From contig NZ_JAENHN010000007.1 in assembly GCF_016595795.1 (NCBI RefSeq), positions 1-64,000 of the forward strand: 64,000 bases of DNA, given 5' to 3'. The DNA comes from Clostridium yunnanense (GTDB lineage: Bacteria; Bacillota; Clostridia; Clostridiales; Clostridiaceae). Under the pieces are notes generated by a model, which was not told where the DNA came from, did not search any database, and worked only from the letters and a program-made list of their open reading frames with translations. Position numbers and translations under genes: made by a program. Within the stretch, counting starts at the first letter, position 1, and each line of letters opens with the position of its first letter. Positions 7,692 to 16,225 of this stretch are shown piece after piece.

Positions 7692-10406
7692 CTAATTCAA
7701 TACCTCCAAAAGCTTATCATAAATCCTCTTCTCTTCCCCACTTTCATTTGTTTTTAACCTCAATATAGGAATATTGTACTTATCTAATATTTCATCCTTC
7801 ATCCTATCTCTTTCAAGTTGCCTCGGATTATTTGCATGATACTGATATCCATCTACTTCAACCACAAGCACTGGCATTTTGTCTATCTTTCTATAGATTA
7901 AGAAATCCGTGTGGGTTAATATATTCATTGCAAATTTATACTCTGCTTCATTTAGCTTTGAGGTATCACGAATAAGCATTTTAAGTGGCTGATGCATAAC
8001 TTTATCTAAGGACTTAAACTTATCATCTGATAAGACCTTTTCTATTACTGCATTCATTAGATTTTCAGAGGTGTGTTCTGAAACCTTTTTATTTCTATTT
8101 AACATTTCAAGTAATTTCTCAGAATAGCTGCTATAAAGCAGGTCAAAAACAGAATATATATTGCTATTAATAATCTCAAAGTTATTGTAATCTATGTATC
8201 TTATTAAATCGCTGATATTGTTATTTCCATTTACTATATCACTATCAGATACTATAAGGATCAGTTTATCCTCAGCACGGGAAACAGCTACATTTATAAG
8301 ATTAGGATCTTCAATAAAATCATTGGATTCATTGGCTACGGTACTTAGTATAATAGTCTTCTTTTCTCTACCTTGGTATTTATGTACAGTATCTATTTCA
8401 ACATTTTCATCTTCTATTACTTTTTGTAATGCTGCAATTTGATCTCTGTAGGGTGATATTATACCTATGGATTTCTTTGATTTTAGATTTGGAAGTATTT
8501 CCTCTAGTATTACATCTATCTGTCTTTGGTTGTAGTTACCCCTTGCATGATTACCTTTAACAGTTTTGTAAACAGCTAAAGGAGCGTCGTTTTCTTCTCC
8601 ATTTGTCAATATTATTAATTCATCATCATAAAACTTCTTATTACAAAAATCTATTATCTTAGGATGACATCTATAGTGTTCCTTAAGTAAGGTTTTTGGA
8701 ACATCATCATATAGACTTACAATAGAAGAAAGTAGGCTATGCTTTGAGTAATTATAAGCTTCATTTAAATGATAGTGATTGAAAATATTATTAGTTATAA
8801 CCTCAATTTCAGATGATACGATATTAGGTAGCTGCTTTAAGTCCCCAACAATAACTGCATTTTTTGCAGAGGAAAAAGCCAGTGCTCCAGTTACTACATC
8901 AACCTGAGAAGCTTCATCTATAATCACATAATCAAATAAATAATTCTTAGCTGCAGAGTTTCTTAAGGAATGAGTGGTGCTTAATATCACTGGATATTCA
9001 TATATAAAGGATTCAAAGTTTTTCCATAGTGCTTCTTCAGAAAAGTTAACTCTACTGTGCTTTTCACCATATTTTTTAGCTAATTTAGCTTTTAATAATC
9101 TCATAGACTTTTCACTATAAGCCTTCATTTGTTCTTTAAAACTATAGCTATTAAGCAGAGCTTCTATGGTGCTAATCTCTTTTGTTATTTCTTTAAACCT
9201 AAGCTCATAATAAAGCTTTCTGAGATGCTCAACTATATCCTCTTGGCTGTTCTTATAAAACTTGAAGCTGAATATTCCATATTTAAATAGATTCCTAAAC
9301 TTATATTTAATATCAAAGGCTTGATTATTATCTAATCTAAGATGGTAATCCACCATTAAAGACATAACTAAATTAGAGTTATTATTAAAGAAGGTTTTAT
9401 AAGACTTTATTGTGCTTTTATTAGTGTTACTATAGCTATTAAAATATTCTATCTCTGTGTTTAGACTCGAAAGTTCTTGCTTAAGTCTAGCAACAGTATT
9501 TTGTTTCTCTAGCATTTCTTCCAAAGTCTTTTGAGAAGCTAACAGCTCTCTTTGAATTTCTTCATATTCTTCAGCTTCTACTTTCCACTGACTAAACTCT
9601 GGATAATCACTCTGGTGACTTTCAAAAAACTTCTTCCTATTTTCACTTTTTCCTAAATAAGCTGCAATAAAATCAACATCATACTTTTCAAGCTTTTCTA
9701 AAACATTAGCTGTGGCAGAATTATTATTAGAAACAACAGCAACAGTTTTATCATTTATAATAGCATTAGCAATAATGTTTAGTATAGTCTGAGTCTTACC
9801 TGTTCCTGGAGGCCCCTCTATTACACTTATCTGACTGCTAAGAGCATTTTCAGTTGCAGACTTTTGACTGATATTAAATCCAAAAGGAAATATAACTTGC
9901 TGATGTTTTTCTATTTTATTTATCTTCTTAGGATTTAAATAATTAGCAAGAACACTACTTGGGCTAATATTAGTAAGCTTTTCATACTGCTTACTTAAAA
10001 AGGTTCTATCTTCATCTAAGGAAACATTTATATAACTCGCCAGCATCTTTAAATATTTAAAACAATCATTTGATAAGTTATCGTTTAAGCAGTTTTCTTC
10101 TATAACTATCTGAGATTTATGATATAGCTTATTGAAGCCACTCTTAAAGATTAATCTAAAATAATCTTCGAACTTAAATATCTTTATAATTCCAGTTATG
10201 CACTGTTTATTTTCATATATCAATATACGCTCTGGATTTAGCTCCTCAGGCTTTGAAAGCCATCTTACATTGTTATAATTATAGCTATATGCTCTTGAGT
10301 TTCCACTGAAAGTAACATCATACTTACCGTTATTATATTTGCAATATGTAATCTTTTCTGTTTTGTCTTCACTTTTTATGAAGATTAGATTTCTTTCTAT
10401 GTTCAA
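7692..10406 (-). CDS. SF1 (UPF1/DNA2-like) helicase with C-terminal DUF2726 nuclease domain
   Basis: The protein has 904 residues. Walker A is GPPGTGKT (198-205), a long helical insertion occupies about 270-450, and Walker B is IIDEAS (495-500). GDLKQLP is motif III, EHYRCHP motif IV, DTVHKYQGRE motif V and NVAVSRAEDKL motif VI. These define an SF1B 5'-3' helicase. The C-terminal 120 residues form a DUF2726-type PD-(D/E)XK domain with VEVDGYQYH starting at 849. Helicase-nuclease fusions of this kind are common in defence islands. The start at 10406 has a GGAG-type site (GAGGAGAC). Rpn genes flank the gene on both sides inside direct repeats, so homologous recombination could delete it. A damaged second copy lies at 3848-4401. 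Confidence 0.85.
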   Translation of the reverse strand: MNIERNLIFIKSEDKTEKITYCKYNNGKYDVTFSGNSRAYSYNYNNVRWLSKPEELNPERILIYENKQCITGIIKIFKFEDYFRLIFKSGFNKLYHKSQIVIEENCLNDNLSNDCFKYLKMLASYINVSLDEDRTFLSKQYEKLTNISPSSVLANYLNPKKINKIEKHQQVIFPFGFNISQKSATENALSSQISVIEGPPGTGKTQTILNIIANAIINDKTVAVVSNNNSATANVLEKLEKYDVDFIAAYLGKSENRKKFFESHQSDYPEFSQWKVEAEEYEEIQRELLASQKTLEEMLEKQNTVARLKQELSSLNTEIEYFNSYSNTNKSTIKSYKTFFNNNSNLVMSLMVDYHLRLDNNQAFDIKYKFRNLFKYGIFSFKFYKNSQEDIVEHLRKLYYELRFKEITKEISTIEALLNSYSFKEQMKAYSEKSMRLLKAKLAKKYGEKHSRVNFSEEALWKNFESFIYEYPVILSTTHSLRNSAAKNYLFDYVIIDEASQVDVVTGALAFSSAKNAVIVGDLKQLPNIVSSEIEVITNNIFNHYHLNEAYNYSKHSLLSSIVSLYDDVPKTLLKEHYRCHPKIIDFCNKKFYDDELIILTNGEENDAPLAVYKTVKGNHARGNYNQRQIDVILEEILPNLKSKKSIGIISPYRDQIAALQKVIEDENVEIDTVHKYQGREKKTIILSTVANESNDFIEDPNLINVAVSRAEDKLILIVSDSDIVNGNNNISDLIRYIDYNNFEIINSNIYSVFDLLYSSYSEKLLEMLNRNKKVSEHTSENLMNAVIEKVLSDDKFKSLDKVMHQPLKMLIRDTSKLNEAEYKFAMNILTHTDFLIYRKIDKMPVLVVEVDGYQYHANNPRQLERDRMKDEILDKYNIPILRLKTNESGEEKRIYDKLLEVLN

Positions 10407-10494
10407 CTTTTTGAGTCTCCTCTTTTAATTTGGAATATGATAACATTTTACCATATTATGAAATATAGTGTTGTTTTTGTTATTTCACATATAA

Positions 10495-10529
10495 AAAAGC
10501 AGCTAAAGATTACTTCTTTAACTGCTTTT
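10495..10529 (-). terminator. terminator downstream of rpn copy 2
   Basis: A 14-bp stem with one mismatch (AAAAGCAGCTAAAG/CTTTAACTGCTTTT) is followed by a T-run on the minus strand. It is homologous in position to the hairpin at 6280-6312. Confidence 0.7.
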
Positions 10530-10584
10530 AATGCTAACATATTTAACCAACTGTATTATATGTATATTGACCTGGCATAATAAA

Positions 10585-10618
10585 AGTATAAGATTTGAAA
10601 ATTGCTTAATCTTATACT
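10585..10618 (-). terminator. proximal terminator of rpn copy 2
   Basis: A perfect 11-bp stem AGTATAAGATT/AATCTTATACT lies 25 nt after the rpn stop and is followed by TTTTATT on the minus strand. In copy 1 this hairpin is degraded, so the two copies differ in transcript ends. Confidence 0.7.
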
Positions 10619-10642
10619 CTTATAAAAATCAAATCTATGTTA

Positions 10643-10861
10643 TTAAAAATACTTTTCTAAATCCTCTACTTTTTCTAAATCAAATATATCATTCGCTATT
10701 AACTCTATATTTTCTGAAGGTAGATTCTTTATCCTTTCCTCATACTCTTGAGAAAGTTTCTTAAACTTCTTATTTAATAACTTTATGAGAATTTCAGTTT
10801 TTCCTTCAGCTTTTCCTTCACTTTTTCCATCATCTCTTATCATCTTTCCTATTTCTGTCAC
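10643..10861 (-). CDS. internal RpnS-like antitoxin, copy 2 (in-frame gene within gene)
   Basis: The in-frame GTG at 10861 sits 8 nt after AAGGAGG, exactly as in copy 1. It would start a 72-residue protein (MTEIGKMIRDD...) carrying three GKxE repeats. Conservation of the site in both copies could simply reflect recent duplication. However, an ideal Shine-Dalgarno plus start in frame inside a coding region is unlikely by chance. Confidence 0.7.
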   Translation of the reverse strand: MTEIGKMIRDDGKSEGKAEGKTEILIKLLNKKFKKLSQEYEERIKNLPSENIELIANDIFDLEKVEDLEKYF

Positions 10862-11503
10862 ACTAAATACCTCCTTAAATCTCTTTTTAGATATTTTATC
10901 TCCAAATTTATCAAACAACGCATACAGCAAAGTTAAGCATTTCAGTTTAACTTCACTATCTTCAATTGAGTTTGCTAGTTCTATTCCTTCTAGAGTTCTT
11001 TCACTTTTACTAAGCTTACTACTCATTAATGGAATAAAACTCAGTGTTAATATATCTTCACTCGTTAGCTTTTCGTTATTTCTAATTTTATTTTTTAACA
11101 TTTCAAGCTTTTCATCACCATTCAAATTTTTCATGTAAAAAGCTTCAATTTTATAATTAACGCTTCCTGCATCAATATGTATTTCAGCATCTTCAATGTC
11201 TGCTGAATATATAACCACTGTCCTTATTTTGCGCCTATCTTTATAAAATAATGAAGCATCATAATACAAAAACCGCTTTATATCTTCCTTTTTGTCTGTA
11301 GTCTGAAACTCAAAATGAAGATAATTACCATCCACTGTATAAAACAAATAGTCTGTATAATTGGTTTTAATATCAACATTTTTTATTTCTGTTTCCGCAG
11401 GTGCAACTATTTTTGTATCAATGCCAAAGAATTCTACTGCATTGTCTTTAAAGAATTCCATAGCCTTCTTGAAGACTGCATCTTCTATTTTATTATAATC
11501 CAT
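10643..11503 (-). CDS. Rpn family nuclease (RpnL-like), copy 2
   Basis: This 286-residue paralogue is nearly identical to the protein encoded at 6450-7286, with the same D...EFQ nuclease motif (TDYLFYTVDGNYLHFEFQ). Differences cluster in a few substitutions and in the C-terminal tetrapeptide array. Here the array reads GKSEGKAEGKTE (three units), where copy 1 has a single GKAE. Variable four-residue repeats at this place are a known feature of Rpn proteins and lie in the RpnS dimer interface. The start at 11503 is preceded by AGGAAGG. The upstream gene is the UvrD-LexA fusion, 217 nt away, with a perfect LexA-like palindrome in between. A DNA-nuclease toxin role in phage defence is inferred from the family. 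Confidence 0.85.
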   Translation of the reverse strand: MDYNKIEDAVFKKAMEFFKDNAVEFFGIDTKIVAPAETEIKNVDIKTNYTDYLFYTVDGNYLHFEFQTTDKKEDIKRFLYYDASLFYKDRRKIRTVVIYSADIEDAEIHIDAGSVNYKIEAFYMKNLNGDEKLEMLKNKIRNNEKLTSEDILTLSFIPLMSSKLSKSERTLEGIELANSIEDSEVKLKCLTLLYALFDKFGDKISKKRFKEVFSVTEIGKMIRDDGKSEGKAEGKTEILIKLLNKKFKKLSQEYEERIKNLPSENIELIANDIFDLEKVEDLEKYF

Positions 11504-11560
11504 ACTATGCCTTCCTTTCCACTGCTTTATATATGATATTATTTCCAGTAGAAAGAAAAA

Positions 11561-11582
11561 TATACGAACAAAAGTTCGTATA
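11561..11582. promoter_or_regulatory. perfect LexA (SOS) box-like palindrome, rpn copy 2
   Basis: Perfect 9-bp arms TATACGAAC and GTTCGTATA surround AAAA. The core CGAACAAAAGTTCG fits the Bacillus/Clostridium LexA box. It lies about 60 nt upstream of the rpn start, a typical operator position. Confidence 0.75.
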
Positions 11583-11719
11583 CTGCTATTCATTACTTTA
11601 TTTATAACTAATTTTATATTATATATATCATTAGTAATCAACTTTATTCAAAGTTTATCCTATTTTTTAAGCAAAACTTACTAATAGCATTCCAAGAAAT
11701 GGCTAATAGTAGTTACCAG

Positions 11720-14155
11720 CTAAAGCTTCTTCAACACTCCCACAGCCACTCCCAATATACTCATCTGCCCCTCACTAACCTGTATAGGTTCATAACTAGG
11801 ATTTTCCGGCATTAAAAGTATGGTATCTCCCATCTTAACAAACCTTTTCAATGTAGTATTTCCATCTAAATCCACTGCAGCAATCTCATAATTATTCGCG
11901 GTGTTTTGTTGCCTTATAACTACTATATCTCCATTGCATATATTAGCATTTATCATACTGTCACCCTTTACCTTAACCATATAGGTATTATTAGAACTTC
12001 CAACCCACTTTTGTGGAAGGTAGAATTCTTCTTCAACAGAGGAATTAATAAGTATTGGATTGCCTGCTGCTATAGAGCTGAAAACATTCATTCTTTTTAT
12101 CTCATTTTCAGGGAATATATAAGAGTTATCAATTATGATTTCTTTGATACTATTACAGTCTCTTGTAAACTTTGAAGCTTGATTACTCTTTAAATCTACA
12201 TAAGTATACTCCTCCAAGGATGATGGAAGCATTGAGGTTTGAAAAACTTCTATGTCATCTACTATCTCAAGATTTCTATTGATGATAATTATATCAACTC
12301 CATCAGTAGCTATACCATACTGACAGGTTGGTGATGCACTTATATAACTTTTAAGCTGCTCGAGGCAGTTTACAAGTCCAAAACCTTTTCTTTTTACTTC
12401 AACAAATATGTATTGAGTCTTAACATTGTTTTTATATACATTAACAGCTACATCAACAAAACCTACCTTAGAAAATAAATTCACTTGATGTTCTATATTT
12501 ATTAAGTTCAGAGGATATTTGTAGCTTTCCTTTAGCTCGTTTATAACCCATTGTCTTATCTTTTCTTCATATGAATATACATCTTTAACTCTTTCCTTAA
12601 AGTTATAGTTTTCCTGTCTTATATGATAAAAGCTTCTCATTAAGGTGTTATCTGAATACTTCAAAAATCTTGGGTCTATATCTAATATGAACTTAGAAGG
12701 TATTCCATCACAGGTTAAGTATAGTCTTTCTGTGGCTCTGGTCATACCAACATACATAAGCTTTCTTTCTCTGGATTCAAGAAGATCTTCGTCATCTATT
12801 GTTACACTTCTTAGAGGCATATACTTAGAATTAAGTCCTATTATAATGACAACCTTAAACTCTAACCCCTTAATAGAATGCATGGTTAATAGCTTTATTT
12901 TGTCATCACCAAATTCATAACCATCGGATTTAGCCATAAGCTTAGTAGGTATTTTCTTATCTTCTAGGAAATTCTTAAACTCACTTACCTGCTCATTTGT
13001 CCTTGCTACGACGGCAATATCACCGTAATTATATTTATCCTTAAGCTCTGCTAAAAGCTTTACAACATAGTTTTCTTCCTGTTTTTTATCTTCAAAAACT
13101 CTAAACACTGGGTAATACCCCTGTTTATCAAGCAGTGAAGGTTTAACAAAGTTTTCATCTTCAATTATCTGAGTATCCTTTTCTAGTAATGAATAAGCCG
13201 CTTCAGCTATTTGTGTTGTGGTTCTATAGTTCTTTGATAAAGAATTACTTCTTCCTTTAACATCAAATCCAACAGATGCAAAGCTTCTTCCCTTTACCAG
13301 CCATGACTGAGGATATATACTCTGTGCTGTATCTGCCACAAAGGTTATTGAGGAATATTCTTTGTTATTAATTATATTGTTCAAAAATTCTAACTGAACT
13401 CTAGTAAGATCCTGACTTTCATCTACGATTATATGGGCATATTTTTTATAAAAGGATTTCTTAGATTGCTCCAAAGCAAAAAGAGACATGTCATGAAAAT
13501 CAACTTTATTTTCTGCTCTTAAAGATTTGTTGTAGGCTTCCATAACCTTAAAGATAGCAGCTCTTGATTTAGAATTCTTCTGAAGCTTCTGAGGACCATC
13601 TGCCTTTTGAGCAGACATTCTTCCAAGTCTATCCGCTTCTTGATATTCTTCTATATGTAAATACTTGCAAGCCTTAATCCATCCAATCTCCTCCATTATA
13701 AAAGGAAGATAATTAGGCTCTAAAAACTTAACCTCCACAGCTTCTTTTTTCACTTCTGCCATGGCTTTTATAATATGATTAACTAGGTTGTTTCTCTTGC
13801 CTTCAACCTCTAAGTTTAACTTATTTGATTTACAATACTCCTTAAAATAAGCATACATCAAAGAGTCGATATTCTTTATATCAACCTTTTTATTATCTGA
13901 CTGAAAAAGAGATAGCTGCTCTTCTTCCCTATCCTTTTGAACCTTTTCATATACATATTTTATATAGCTTATAAGACTCTTATTGTAAGTAACCATAAGT
14001 ACCTTATCACTGTCATCTATACAATAATGCTCCATCAAAAAAGGTATTCTATTAACTGCCACTGTAGTCTTTCCAGAACCAGCTACACCTCTTATCAAAG
14101 AATGTCCTGCTGGCTTACTTTGCACAAGCTTCTTTTGTTCAACATTAAGCTGCAT
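11720..14155 (-). CDS. UvrD-type helicase fused to a PD-(D/E)XK domain and a LexA-type S24 self-cleavage domain
   Basis: The protein has 811 residues in three parts. First comes a UvrD/Rep helicase: Walker A GVAGSGKT (23-30), IIVDESQDLT, an SIKGLEFK motif and YVGMTRATERLYL. Second is a type I restriction-like nuclease fold with FVDVAV (D568) and FVEVKRKG (E586, K588). Third is a complete LexA C-terminal module with scissile SIAAGNP (A697-G698), the serine in VKGDSM (S733) and the lysine in TTLKRF (K770). The spacing of cleavage site, serine and lysine almost equals that of E. coli LexA (84/85, 119, 156). No HTH is present, so it is not a repressor. RecA-filament-stimulated self-cleavage is an inference. 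The ATG at 14155 follows GAGGAG, 15 nt after the NERD-HRDC gene, so the two form an operon. Confidence 0.88.
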   Translation of the reverse strand: MQLNVEQKKLVQSKPAGHSLIRGVAGSGKTTVAVNRIPFLMEHYCIDDSDKVLMVTYNKSLISYIKYVYEKVQKDREEEQLSLFQSDNKKVDIKNIDSLMYAYFKEYCKSNKLNLEVEGKRNNLVNHIIKAMAEVKKEAVEVKFLEPNYLPFIMEEIGWIKACKYLHIEEYQEADRLGRMSAQKADGPQKLQKNSKSRAAIFKVMEAYNKSLRAENKVDFHDMSLFALEQSKKSFYKKYAHIIVDESQDLTRVQLEFLNNIINNKEYSSITFVADTAQSIYPQSWLVKGRSFASVGFDVKGRSNSLSKNYRTTTQIAEAAYSLLEKDTQIIEDENFVKPSLLDKQGYYPVFRVFEDKKQEENYVVKLLAELKDKYNYGDIAVVARTNEQVSEFKNFLEDKKIPTKLMAKSDGYEFGDDKIKLLTMHSIKGLEFKVVIIIGLNSKYMPLRSVTIDDEDLLESRERKLMYVGMTRATERLYLTCDGIPSKFILDIDPRFLKYSDNTLMRSFYHIRQENYNFKERVKDVYSYEEKIRQWVINELKESYKYPLNLINIEHQVNLFSKVGFVDVAVNVYKNNVKTQYIFVEVKRKGFGLVNCLEQLKSYISASPTCQYGIATDGVDIIIINRNLEIVDDIEVFQTSMLPSSLEEYTYVDLKSNQASKFTRDCNSIKEIIIDNSYIFPENEIKRMNVFSSIAAGNPILINSSVEEEFYLPQKWVGSSNNTYMVKVKGDSMINANICNGDIVVIRQQNTANNYEIAAVDLDGNTTLKRFVKMGDTILLMPENPSYEPIQVSEGQMSILGVAVGVLKKL

Positions 14156-14170
14156 AATTAATACTCCTCA

Positions 14171-15238
14171 CTAATCATTAATTATCTTTAATATATCTTC
14201 ACCGTACTTGTCCACCTTCACTGGACCAAAACCCTTAACCTTTAAAAGCTCTTCCTTAGTTCTCGGCATTGCTTTTAATATTCTATCTAATTCCTCATTA
14301 TTAAACACATAATATGGAGGAATCTTACTGCTAGTTGCAATTGTAGTTCTATAAGTCTTTAATGCATTTGAGATATACTCTATATCAACCTTATTTGAAG
14401 TTTCTTTAGCTTCCACTGTTTTTAAACTTGCTGCTGCTTCACTTTTAGCTTCTTCTACTTTTTCTGATTCAGTTATATTAAACTTTGAAGCATAATCAGT
14501 TTCTTGGGGAATATGGAGCTGTTTAAATCTTTCAGCTATAACTAAAGTTAACTTCTCATCTATTCCCTGATAAGTTGTCTTCTCAATGATTTCCTTAAGC
14601 TTTGTATTCATTAGATCAAACTTAAATACCTTATCTAATATGTCCTCACTACACTCTTTAAAATTCAAGGTAGCCTTAGGATTAGTAAATACAACCATTG
14701 AGTATATAGGCATATTAGCTATGTTAAACTCATCTTTCAGAACACTTTTTATAAAGGTTTCAGACTTTCTATTTTGCTCTAAAGGACTATAAATACCTTC
14801 CTTATGCCACTTGTCCCCTTTTTTCATCCACCTTGAAAAGCTTCCTTGTTTATCTATCTCAATATTACCTTGCATGCTCTTAACTTTAATTACACATAAA
14901 AATCTGTTGGTTAAGCATAAAAAATCTATATTAGTTCCTTGATCCTTTACCTTAAGCTTTAAATCATATAGTCCATAAAAAGGCACAGATGAATTCTTAA
15001 GCTCATAATAAACCTTGCTTAAACCATCATGAACATACTTTTGAAGATTAAGCTCATTTTCAAGCTTCTTTCTGGTATTTTCGTTACTTGTATTATCTAA
15101 AAGCCTCTTAAGCTCTTTAATTTCACTACTTTCTATATCAAAATCTTTAAGAAATATTGGTGAATTTATAGTCTTCATAAGTTTATCTTCCGATGTTTCA
15201 CCAAATAACCCCTTTTTAAGTGAATCAAGAATCCCCAT
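14171..15238 (-). CDS. NERD-HRDC domain protein
   Basis: The protein has 355 residues. The N-terminal half (about 55-165) has the nuclease-related NERD fold: YGLYDLKLKV..., IDFLCLTNRFLCVIKVKSMQG and FSRWMKKGDKWHKEGIYSPLEQN. The C-terminal 75 residues form an HRDC nucleic-acid-binding domain with TKEELLKVKGFGPVKVDKYG. NERD-HRDC proteins are usually linked to DNA processing. Here the gene is the first of an operon with the UvrD-nuclease-LexA fusion (15-nt gap), so it is probably an accessory factor of that helicase. The start MGILDSL at 15238 is chosen because an ATG 12 nt upstream overlaps the GGAGGG ribosome-binding site. Confidence 0.78.
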   Translation of the reverse strand: MGILDSLKKGLFGETSEDKLMKTINSPIFLKDFDIESSEIKELKRLLDNTSNENTRKKLENELNLQKYVHDGLSKVYYELKNSSVPFYGLYDLKLKVKDQGTNIDFLCLTNRFLCVIKVKSMQGNIEIDKQGSFSRWMKKGDKWHKEGIYSPLEQNRKSETFIKSVLKDEFNIANMPIYSMVVFTNPKATLNFKECSEDILDKVFKFDLMNTKLKEIIEKTTYQGIDEKLTLVIAERFKQLHIPQETDYASKFNITESEKVEEAKSEAAASLKTVEAKETSNKVDIEYISNALKTYRTTIATSSKIPPYYVFNNEELDRILKAMPRTKEELLKVKGFGPVKVDKYGEDILKIIND

Positions 15239-15327
15239 GATGCCCTCCAAATTTAGAAATTTTATTAAATTATAACATATTTATATATAATTTTACAATT
15301 AGTGTATGTGAGGTGTGGCATATAAAA

Positions 15328-15351
15328 AACACTGGCTTTTTCGCCAGTGTT
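15328..15351 (-). terminator. terminator
   Basis: The 9-bp stem AACACTGGC/GCCAGTGTT is followed by TTTTTT on the minus strand. It separates the helicase operon from transcription coming from the right. Confidence 0.8.
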
Positions 15352-15565
15352 CACCTCTATCGAACTTATTTATTTTGTTTAGCTTTAGGACTGAATTTTC
15401 CTTATCCTTAAAATCCATAAATTAATAAACTACATTCATCTGTTTTAAAATATCAAAGGGATAAATTTGATGCTGAGTGATTGGAAAATACACAGCTACT
15501 TTATGAATTACTTCCTTCTTTTCTGCTATCCAAAGTTCAACTGATTATATTTCATCTTCATTTTT

Positions 15566-15670
15566 TCTAAAATACTTTCTTAAAATTTATAAGCATAAAC
15601 CATTTGCATAAACAATCCTCTGCTATCCTTCATTGGATTTTTTGGTATCGTTTTAAATCCATTTTTATAT
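15566..15670 (-). pseudogene. duplicated 3' fragment of the HD-DUF429 gene
   Basis: About 105 bp are almost identical to the last codons and downstream flank of the gene at 20918-22189 (the FMQMVYADKF end). The rest of the gene is absent. The fragment shows that this 5-kb stretch was rearranged by duplication. Confidence 0.8.
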
Positions 15671-15703
15671 TTTTGAAAATTTGCTACCTATATAACTTTA
15701 AAT

Positions 15704-16039
15704 TTATAGTGTAAAAATATCCTTTTCGCTTAGTCTCAACCTTTCTAATATATCTGATACATCAATTTCAGTACCATCTGAAATTTCTACTATATCATCA
15801 TCTGTTAAGTTTGAAATATCAACTCTTTCAACTTCATAATAATCTCCATCAAATCCTGCTTGGAAATCAGCTTCTCCTATATCTTCATCTGATGGATCAT
15901 CATTCCCCCATTCGTCTAATACTCTTTCCCTAGCTTCGTAACCTTGATTGTCAGCATATGCTTCTGCCAATTTTTTATCCTCTGATGCATATACAACTTC
16001 ACCTTCATTCATAACAATATACACAATACTAAACTTCAT
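15704..16039 (-). CDS. acidic protein of unknown function
   Basis: This 111-residue, strongly acidic soluble protein has an EDKKLAEAYADNQGYEAR segment followed by an Asp/Glu-rich region (DEWGNDDPSDEDIGEADF) and a helical C-terminus. The ATG follows a near-perfect AGGAGGTG. I recognise no family. The acidity and small size would fit a DNA mimic or an antitoxin-like protein, but nothing in the sequence proves this. Confidence 0.6.
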   Translation of the reverse strand: MKFSIVYIVMNEGEVVYASEDKKLAEAYADNQGYEARERVLDEWGNDDPSDEDIGEADFQAGFDGDYYEVERVDISNLTDDDIVEISDGTEIDVSDILERLRLSEKDIFTL

Positions 16040-16225
16040 CTTTTACACCTCCTATTTTTGATATCTATATTATACTACAATAAAACAAAATAATTATTCA
16101 TTGCTTGGAGCATTTATTCAAAACTAAAGAGATGAGCCAAAAGATAGTTTCTGCACAAAGAAGTTAGCTTCTGCTTTTTTTCTTTTTGAAGACCTGTTGT
16201 AAAATGAAATTTAACTAATAAAAAA

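Larger units (their letters stand above)
10422..11668. repeat. 1.25-kb direct repeat, copy 2
   Basis: Direct repeat of 6208-7455, carrying the second rpn gene with operator and terminators. The two copies bracket the helicase gene. Confidence 0.85.
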
